DNA from: Granulicella sibirica
Lineage (GTDB): Bacteria > Acidobacteriota > Terriglobia > Terriglobales > Acidobacteriaceae
Assembly: GCF_004115155.1 (NCBI RefSeq)
Contig: NZ_RDSM01000008.1
Span: forward strand, 1-22,234
DNA length: 22,234 nt
Direction: 5' to 3'
A program made the position numbers and the translations under genes. The notes below the pieces were generated by a model that was not told the DNA's origin, made no database searches, and was given only the letters and a program-made list of their open reading frames with translations. The stretch's first letter is position 1. The number at the start of each line of letters is the position of its first letter. Positions 16,580 to 22,234 of the stretch are shown one piece after another.

Positions 16580-17313
16580 TGTAAAACCTCCATCTGACTG
16601 TTTTATAAGTTCTTGTCTGGACTGCTAATGACTAGCAGCACTTGCGAGCGCAGAAGGAGCGATGCAAAGAACTTCCGACCGCCGGTATTACTTCTTCGGC
16701 CCTACGGTCCAGTTGCGCAGAGAATTCACATTCCACTCGCGAAGTTGCGCAAGCTGTTAGTTCTCTTTGCAGCTATATCAATTGAGACCGTTAGAAATTC
16801 ACCGTGATCTCTCGCGCTGCGCATCTCTCATCCTGGACAATACGATGCCCCCACAAGGCTCTCCGGATCATGTAAAGCGTGCCACCCGCCTATGACTCGT
16901 AGTCATTGCCGGTCATGCACGATGGCTCGAGTGTTCTCTGAATTGGCCGCCGCGACAATACCGAAAGGCGGTGCTGGGACGCTCTGTGCGCTGTGTGGCG
17001 TGACAATGGAGTATCGGAACCACTTTGGTATTGGTAGCCGTTTGATGGCGGCATTCTCGGCGTTACCGTTGATGCTGAAAGCATAGAGGGACCTTGCTAA
17101 CGCGTTGTTCAATAAGCTCGACTAATAATGCGTTGCAGATCGAAATGAAATTCGCCACTGAGGCCAAGTTCCTTTTCTAATGTTCGTGCTCGAAAGAATG
17201 TCTGTTCTGTCAAGTGGGGAGGGTTGGACCCGACATGTGTTCTAACTTTAGTATGAATTAAGGGCTATAGAAGCACTCGTCTGCACACTACGAGGCTGCA
17301 ACAATTTTTGCAC
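16580..17313. other. 734-base region without a recognised gene
   Basis: No family could be assigned. A plus frame at 16892-17086 (64 residues, containing MARVFSELAAATIPKGG, GTLCALCGVTMEYRNHFG and a CxxC) reads somewhat like protein but has no ribosome site; it may be a remnant. The rest is AT-richer and empty by eye. Confidence 0.5.
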
Positions 17314-18273
17314 CTACTTGGCACTTTCTAGGGCTACCATGCTCGATCTGCGGACGGTTGAGAGGAGCTCAGTTGTCATCTCTCTCATGGTTTGGCGAAG
17401 CCAGATGCTTCGAGCGTCCCCATTCTGTCGTTTGTGCCAAACCATGATGTAACGGAATGAACCTACTTCTCTTGGCGGCTTGATTAAGCGGACGGCCCTT
17501 CGGTCTACAAGTAATTCGCTCATGCTCTTAGGCAGGGTCGCAATGAGTGGAGAGCCCGCAACCATGCGTAGGGCCATACCGAAATAAGGTACGCTAAAGG
17601 TACAGTTGCGAGTGACGCCCAGCTTGGCTAATGCAATGTCAAGTAGCGGTTGACGTTCATCGAGAATATCTACCGAGACGTGTTCGCCAGCCAGATATTG
17701 CACCAATGAAATCCTTTGCCTGTAGGGACTTTCCTTTGCCACGGCGCAAACAAGTGAGTCGTCAAAAAGAGTCTCTTTGACTAAATGCGATGGGAGCGCT
17801 CTAAAGTCCGCATCCAAAACAAGATCACTGCTGTTCGCTCCTAAGTTTTCATATCGGTCTTCCTTATAAGAGGAAAATTCAAAGACAAGCCTCGGAGTCT
17901 TGACGTGCCGGCGGGCTAACATTGGACCATACAAGTAGGAAAGGCTATCCGCTGCCGTGATCCTAAATGTGACGCTTTCCTCAGCAGGAATGAAAGCTCG
18001 GCCAGAGATAAGCTTTTCAATATGAGGTAAGACAATTGCCAATTCTTCGAGCACGTCTTGCCCGCGTGGAGTGGGCTGGTACATTCCGTTCACGCGGACT
18101 AAAAGATCATCTTGAAAGAGTCCCCTAAGCCGTTGGAGGACTCTGCTGAGCGCGGATTGCGTAAGGCGAAGTCTCTTTGCGGCACGGGAGACACTCCTTT
18201 CTTCGACGAGAACCACGAAATAAACCAACAGGTTTAGGTCGGCATTCCGGAGTTGGTCCAGACGAATAGCCAT
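17314..18273 (-). CDS. LysR-family transcriptional regulator (NodD-like)
   Basis: A 319-residue cytoplasmic regulator, intact. The N-terminal winged helix-turn-helix (about 10-70) reads ADLNLLVYFVVLVEERSVSR, AAKRLRLTQSALSRVLQRLR, then LVRVNGMYQPTPRG, which places it in the NodD/PcpR-like branch. Residues about 95-305 form the periplasmic-binding-protein-like effector domain (FRITAADSLSYLYGP, DLVLDA, PYFGMALRMVAGSPLIATLP). ATG 18273 has no strong ribosome site. Two palindromes lie within 81 bases upstream, consistent with autoregulation. The gene it would classically control divergently is not present: the plus side holds no gene, and the nearest metabolic gene is the dead aldehyde dehydrogenase downstream. 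The effector is unknown. Confidence 0.93.
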   Translation of the reverse strand: MAIRLDQLRNADLNLLVYFVVLVEERSVSRAAKRLRLTQSALSRVLQRLRGLFQDDLLVRVNGMYQPTPRGQDVLEELAIVLPHIEKLISGRAFIPAEESVTFRITAADSLSYLYGPMLARRHVKTPRLVFEFSSYKEDRYENLGANSSDLVLDADFRALPSHLVKETLFDDSLVCAVAKESPYRQRISLVQYLAGEHVSVDILDERQPLLDIALAKLGVTRNCTFSVPYFGMALRMVAGSPLIATLPKSMSELLVDRRAVRLIKPPREVGSFRYIMVWHKRQNGDARSIWLRQTMREMTTELLSTVRRSSMVALESAK

Positions 18274-18306
18274 ATGAAATTATGGGCCACCTGTCCTAGT
18301 TTGTCC

Positions 18307-18321
18307 ATGACGCGACGTCAT
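18307..18321. promoter_or_regulatory. Palindrome ATGACG-CGA-CGTCAT upstream of lysR-type gene
   Basis: A perfect six-base inverted repeat with a three-base spacer, 34 bases before the LysR start. Possible regulator or accessory binding site; function inferred from position. Confidence 0.45.
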
Positions 18322-18333
18322 CTAAAGTCTCAT

Positions 18334-18354
18334 GATATGACTAGCCATCATATC
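18334..18354. promoter_or_regulatory. Probable LysR operator, GATATGA-N7-TCATATC
   Basis: A perfect seven-base inverted repeat with a seven-base spacer. Its centre contains T-N11-A (T18338 and A18350), the LysR-type box. It lies 61 bases upstream of the regulator start, the normal place for an autoregulatory recognition site. Confidence 0.6.
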
Positions 18355-18701
18355 CAAAGACAGGGAGGAGTTTTCGTTTCATAGGCGGCGTTTTGCCATC
18401 AGGGTCGGTTACGGCAGTACTTTCGTCATACAAAGCGGGTAGGTGGATCTCGCGGAGTGCCGGATCGGCGAGCGATCTGCGTAGCCGACTATGTAGTTTG
18501 CACACGGGAGTGAGGATAAGGTTCGCCGAAACTGCCTCGTCGGATGACTTTGGCAGAACGCCGGGACTTAAGGACACAGCGGACGGGAAATCGAGACTCG
18601 ATCCGCGAAACAGAAGTTACATCTGCAGCGCGCGACGGGTTCTATGGGCGGAGACGACCGCTCCGCTAGAGACTGTCTATTCAGCGCAGGGTAACAAGTG
18701 C
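18355..18701. other. Region with an unidentified minus frame
   Basis: A 78-codon minus frame (18341-18577) reads as plausible protein (KLHSRLRRSLADPALREIHL, then PALYDESTAVTDPDGKTPP) and ends inside the LysR operator. No start signal or family was recognised. Probably a remnant of the same decayed block as the TetR fragment upstream. Confidence 0.35.
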
Positions 18702-18824
18702 TCACCGAATCGCTCTGCGAAGCGGCATCGGAGATCCCGCGGCGCTTGCCACGACATACCCACCCTGAATGCTGGCGATCTGCATCGCAGCCAGTTCCGC
18801 TGCGTTTTTATCAATATCGAGTTC
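18702..18824 (-). pseudogene. C-terminal fragment of a TetR-family regulator
   Basis: Forty codons ending in TGA at 18702 read ELDIDKNAAELAAMQIASIQ, then GGYVVASAAGSPMPLRRAIR, closely resembling the C-terminal helix of LmrA/YxaF-type TetR repressors. A TGA lies just upstream in frame, and compatible helical sequence (NRLRHSLEDAVAEM) appears in the neighbouring frame, so a frameshift separates them. The DNA-binding half was not found. Confidence 0.5.
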
Positions 18825-19052
18825 ATTTCAGCTACTGCATCTTCTAGGGAATGCCTCAGGCGGTTCTGAAGCCAGAGAATTGTGCAGTCGATTGTGTGCC
18901 GCCTGTCTTGCCAACACCCCAGATGATTCTGGTAAGCGGAGTCTAACTATGCGCGCGTTAGCCGCCCCGCAACTTTGAATGTTTGAATGCCCCGCCGTAG
19001 ATCTCTCCTTGACCCGATATCCCGCCATACTTGCTGGGAGCGATATTCAAGA

Positions 19053-19187
19053 CTAAGCTGCCTCGTGTGGCGCGGTCAGATCAGTCATCCTCAGAGTCGG
19101 ACCAGCCGAGACGGCTTCTTCCTCTCCGAGTTGACGCACGAGAACCTTCAGCACGTTGGTAATGCAATCGTTGCGGTTAAGTTTCAC
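19053..19187 (-). CDS. Small protein (44 residues) with CRP-like operator
   Basis: Start GTG 19187, eight bases after GGAG. The protein opens MKLNRNDCITNVLKVLVRQL and continues with an acidic, Ala-rich tail (GEEEAVSAG, MTDLTAPHEAA). It is soluble, with one cysteine and one probable amphipathic helix, and no recognised domain. It is too short for standard gene callers. Support comes from a second, frameshifted copy at 14414-14670 that shares the N-terminus, the ribosome site, the distance to the operator (113 versus 114 bases) and the operator itself. It could be a regulatory or adaptor peptide, or the front of a once longer protein. Confidence 0.5.
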   Translation of the reverse strand: MKLNRNDCITNVLKVLVRQLGEEEAVSAGPTLRMTDLTAPHEAA

Positions 19188-19290
19188 TTACATTTCTCCG
19201 TGCTAACGGAGGCGCGGCTTGCAAACTGCAGAGGGCGGCCTCACACATAGATATAAGATGCCTTCGCGCAAGCCGCGGGAGCTCCGAATT

Positions 19291-19324
19291 AGGACAAAAG
19301 TGACACGGATCACGCCATGGTAGC
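19291..19324 (-). promoter_or_regulatory. CRP/FNR-like operator block, copy B
   Basis: GTGA-N6-TCAC at 19300-19313 within the 34-base block shared with copy A. A TATA-rich -10-like sequence lies about 45 bases further on the minus strand. It also lies about 260 bp upstream of the M61 gene on the plus strand, so it could serve either direction. Confidence 0.55.
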
Positions 19325-19580
19325 AATGATGCGAAAAGCTTTGCCTATACTTTGGGTTCAGGAGAATTTTTTAACGGTTCGAATCGCGATCCAAAATCAA
19401 ATGGCCTTAGGGATTTAGTTTCTTGCCGACCGAGTAAACATCACGTCCCCCAAAAAGCATTTTCATGGATTGATGGAGAGTAGTGTTATCTTGCCGGCGA
19501 CAGCTGCTGGCTCTTTGGATTTTCTCAGGGGAGATTGGGGCGGCCATCGACATTGCTAAGGTGCGTACAGGAGAGGGAAT

Positions 19581-21578
19581 TTGCAAATCGGTCAGCGTCC
19601 TCACACTCGAAATCTCTGGGGATGGACGAAAGTCGTCATCCTGAATCTTTTGGCGACCGCCGTCTTGACTGAGGTGCTTCCTGCACAGGTGCAGTCGTCG
19701 CTGCCGCAGCCGATTCCGTTGCCGAAACCCACCGAAACCCCGAAGGACATGCCTTATCCTGGTGTTGTCGAACTCCATATCGACGCAACGGACGTCCTGC
19801 GGCGTGTCTACAGAATTCGGGAACTCATGCCGGTGGTGGGCCACGGTATGCATACCTTCCTCTTCCCAGAGTGGACACCAGGTGATCACGCGCCGAACGA
19901 GCCGCTTGAAAAGATGGCCGGATTAATCATCACGGCTAAGGGCAGTCGAGTACACTGGATCCGTGACACCGTTGATGTTCATGCCTTCCACGTCGATGTG
20001 CCAGCCGGTGTCACTCAACTCGAAATGCAGTATGAATATCTCGGCTCGACGGGACCTGACACCGGTCCCGTGCTCATCACGCCGACGATGCTCGACCTTC
20101 AGTGGCAATCGGTCATCCTATATCCCGCTGGCCATTTTATTCGCGACGTTCGCTACCATCCGTCCGTCACTTTGCCTTCCGGGTGGGCTTATCTGACGTC
20201 TCTCGATGGGGGCGTGACCGCTCCGCAGCCGGGCGAGAACACTGTCACATTCCCGACCATTGCTCTTGACGCGCTCATTGATCAACCGGTCATGGCCGGA
20301 CGATACCTCAAGCAGATCGTTCTTACAGAAACCCCGGCTCCTGTTCGGTTAGACGTTGCAGCGGAAAGTCCGGAGAACCTCTCGGCGCTTTCCGAGGTGG
20401 CAAAGCACTTCGTCGCGCTTATGCCGCAGGCCAATAGGCTCTTCGGCTCACACCACTACGACCATTATGACCATATGCTCTTCCTCTCCGATGAGTTAAG
20501 CACTTACTTCGAACATCATCGATCCGGAGAGAACTCAGCTCCGGCAAACTTTCTCAAACCGTCGCCGAATTCGACAGCGACTGCGGCGGACCTGTCGTTC
20601 ATCGTGCACGGCTATGTGCACTCCTGGAATGGTATGTATCGCCGTCCCGCGGAGATGTGGACGCCGAACCTGAACACGCCAGAACGCGACTCGATGCTTT
20701 GGGTGTTCGAGGGGCTCACCGATTATTGGGCAGACGTGCTCAGCTTTCGCGCAGGGTTCTACAGTCACGACAATATCGACGAGCAGTTCTCTGGGCTGGC
20801 TGCCACAATGACCCTCGACGCGGGTGCGGATTGGCGATCTTTGGAAGATACGAACAACGATGCAGTCATCCTCGCCCGGAGGCCTGCATCATGGCCCAGT
20901 TGGCAGCGCAACATGTTCGATCCATACGACTCAGGAGAGATGATCTGGCTCGAAGCCGATGCGATCATTCGCCAGGAGAGCGCCGGCAATAGATCGCTCG
21001 ATGATTTTGCTCGCAGCTTCTTCGGAGGAGGCAGCGACTCCGGCAACGTGACAAAGACCTACACATTCGATGCAATGTTAGCCTCATTGACTGCCGTACA
21101 ACCTTATGACTGGCATAGCTTCTTTCGCTCGCATCTTGACGATTACGGGCAGGGTAGGCTGATCCACAGCATCGAGCGCACTGGCTATCAACTTGTTTTC
21201 ACCGACAAGTCGCCCGGTAGCAGCCCACCTTCCGGACCTCTCGATCTCGCATACTCGCTTGGAATGCGAGTGAGTCCAAGCGGAGCCATTTACGCAGTTC
21301 ATTGGGGCGGACCGGCCTTCAATGCGAACCTTACAATCGGCGAAACGATTGTCTCAGTTAACGGGAAACCCTATGCTCCTGGAGTGTTGGTCGACGCGAT
21401 CCGCGCAGCAGAGAGTAGCGGCCCGCTTGACCTAGTAGTGAAACGCGGTAGATGGCAGCACCCCGCCTCCATCATATGGAAGGGTGGCATGCGCTATCCC
21501 CATTTGAAGCGCCTGCCCGACAACGCTCCTCTGCTTGACGAGATCCTTGCTCCTATCTCATCGACCGTCGTGCAGTGA
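19581..21578 (+). CDS. M61-family peptidase homologue with PDZ domain, altered active site
   Basis: A 665-residue exported protein of the M61 glycyl-aminopeptidase family. The start TTG 19581 follows AGGAGAGGG; the frame is closed by TAA at 19557. A signal peptide (residues about 12-36, WTKVVILNLLATAVL, cleavage near LPAQ) leads to the N-terminal beta domain (about 55-260), the catalytic domain and a PDZ domain (about 560-625, GETIVSVNGKPY). The family motif HExxHSWN is here H343-G-Y-V-H347-SWN: both zinc histidines and the third ligand E377 (WVFEGLTDYW) remain, but the catalytic glutamate is glycine (codon GGC). The rest of the domain is well conserved (YRRPAEMWTP, SGEMIWLEADAIIR, RSLDDFARSFFGG). 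Probably a zinc- or peptide-binding pseudoenzyme in the periplasm; no frame disruption is seen. Confidence 0.93.
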   Translation: MQIGQRPHTRNLWGWTKVVILNLLATAVLTEVLPAQVQSSLPQPIPLPKPTETPKDMPYPGVVELHIDATDVLRRVYRIRELMPVVGHGMHTFLFPEWTPGDHAPNEPLEKMAGLIITAKGSRVHWIRDTVDVHAFHVDVPAGVTQLEMQYEYLGSTGPDTGPVLITPTMLDLQWQSVILYPAGHFIRDVRYHPSVTLPSGWAYLTSLDGGVTAPQPGENTVTFPTIALDALIDQPVMAGRYLKQIVLTETPAPVRLDVAAESPENLSALSEVAKHFVALMPQANRLFGSHHYDHYDHMLFLSDELSTYFEHHRSGENSAPANFLKPSPNSTATAADLSFIVHGYVHSWNGMYRRPAEMWTPNLNTPERDSMLWVFEGLTDYWADVLSFRAGFYSHDNIDEQFSGLAATMTLDAGADWRSLEDTNNDAVILARRPASWPSWQRNMFDPYDSGEMIWLEADAIIRQESAGNRSLDDFARSFFGGGSDSGNVTKTYTFDAMLASLTAVQPYDWHSFFRSHLDDYGQGRLIHSIERTGYQLVFTDKSPGSSPPSGPLDLAYSLGMRVSPSGAIYAVHWGGPAFNANLTIGETIVSVNGKPYAPGVLVDAIRAAESSGPLDLVVKRGRWQHPASIIWKGGMRYPHLKRLPDNAPLLDEILAPISSTVVQ

Positions 21579-22170
21579 GTTTAGAACTATGAAGCATAGA
21601 CGAGGCTGGCTCCGGGCACATCTCGTCCATCCAGCAAGCTGTGAAGTATGCTAGTAGCGCGGAACTTCAAGCGACGCACTTCTAAACCTCGGAGAATTGT
21701 CAATAGTGCAGTTTGTAGATTTTCTGTCTCGCCGAAGCCAATTGAGACGTTGTGACTGCTGATCATGTGAGCGCATGCGAGACGAAGGGGTCGCCGTTTC
21801 GAATCACCCCGTGGACGAGACTTGTCTCAAGACGGTCTCAAGGTAAATGGGCTAGCTAAGCAGCGTCGGACCTATAAACCGCGCTCGCTTCGGCCATGCC
21901 CATGATGAAGGCCCGAGAGGAACTCGCTAAACTTCTTCGGCATAGAAGAAGCTGGCGACAGATTCGCATGAAAAGCGTTTCATGGGTCCATAAATCACTT
22001 CATTTCGAATCTACTTTTTCGTGGGAATCCTGAGATGCGGGCATGAACTTCGCGAACCATTCCGCTGAACGCCGCAGTGAATCGTTACTATCTTTCTTGT
22101 TGAAGTTATAGAGGTGGCTCGGTTTGTTTGAACAGATTCCGGTGATTCTTAGGTGGAGGGTCTGTCTTGG
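21579..22170. other. 592-base region between M61 gene and transposase
   Basis: No firm gene. It contains an inverted repeat GAGAC-TT-GTCTC (21817-21828) and a short direct repeat GTCTCAAG (21824-21831, 21835-21842). A 45-codon plus frame (21896-22033, MPMMKAREELAKLLRHRRSW then RQIR) recalls the helix-turn-helix tail of resolvases or a transposase, but it breaks off. The right part should hold the outer end of the element entering at 22171. Confidence 0.45.
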
Positions 22171-22234
22171 TTAGGCTGCCATGGTTTCTGGCAGGCGGTT
22201 GAGGTGGACCTGATTGGGTGTCTTTCCTTTCAGG
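22171..22234 (-). CDS. Transposase/integrase-core C-terminus (partial)
   Basis: Only the last 20 codons are visible: LKGKTPNQVHLNRLP, ending ETMAA before TAA. This matches the end of the rve-type integrase core of IS3/IS481-like transposases (HxSLxGKTPNxVyfxRLP), shortly after the catalytic Glu region. The family usually continues with a basic RIEPR tail, so this copy is either a short variant or truncated. The gene continues past the right edge. Confidence 0.55.
   Translation of the reverse strand, partial: LKGKTPNQVHLNRLPETMAA

Noticed and set aside
18393..18869. 158-codon plus-strand frame as the divergent target of the LysR gene
   Set aside because: Arg/Ser-rich composition without any motif, and it is antisense to the TetR tail fragment.
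19407..19889. 160-codon minus-strand frame
   Set aside because: Antisense to the signal peptide and start of the M61 gene; no family features.
1..22234. CRISPR array, tRNA, rRNA or riboswitch
   Set aside because: No regularly spaced repeats, cloverleaf-like sequence or recognisable riboswitch core was found by eye on either strand.

Overview
The window looks like accessory chromosome from a soil-type heterotroph, most likely an acidobacterium (Terriglobia-like). This is inferred from gene content: a propeller/Y_Y_Y sensor kinase, an M61 peptidase with a PDZ domain, secreted LamG/DUF1080-like and GH43-like proteins, and an IS6-type element. No rRNA, tRNA or CRISPR array was seen.

Layout. Positions 1-1117 (minus) hold two GlxA/AraC-type regulator genes in tandem, joined by a TGATG stop/start overlap. 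The upstream one has lost nearly all of its DJ-1/PfpI domain; the downstream one keeps that domain and runs off the left edge. Positions 1412-6176 hold a split two-component system: a NarL-type response regulator (minus), an N-terminally short GH43-like protein (minus) and a 991-residue sensor histidine kinase (plus). Positions 6179-7276 are a decayed IS6-family insertion sequence. Positions 7414-14085 are mostly minus-strand genes: a small four-cysteine exported protein, a secreted LamG/DUF1080-like protein, a CAT-type amino-acid permease, a GT1 (MGT/CrtX-like) glycosyltransferase, a frame-broken secreted protein and an intact small secreted protein. Positions 14283-19324 are eroded DNA: a broken aldehyde dehydrogenase, a TetR tail fragment and two copies of a small-gene module, with an intact LysR regulator standing among them. 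Positions 19581-21578 encode an M61-family peptidase homologue with an altered catalytic motif. The right edge enters a transposase from its 3' end (minus).

Two observations stand out. First, the M61 homologue keeps both zinc histidines and the third ligand glutamate but reads HGYVH where the family has HExxH, so it is probably a catalytically dead relative. Second, two loci 4.5 kb apart carry the same module: a GTGA-N6-TCAC (CRP/FNR-like) palindrome inside a 34-bp block that is 31/34 identical, then about 113 bp later a Shine-Dalgarno and a small gene beginning MK..RND. One copy is intact (44 residues) and the other is frameshifted.

The density of lesions (IS6 transposase, secreted protein, aldehyde dehydrogenase, TetR fragment, small-gene copy) next to perfectly open long genes argues for local genetic decay rather than uniformly poor sequence. 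No complete new multi-gene defence or biosynthetic system could be supported.
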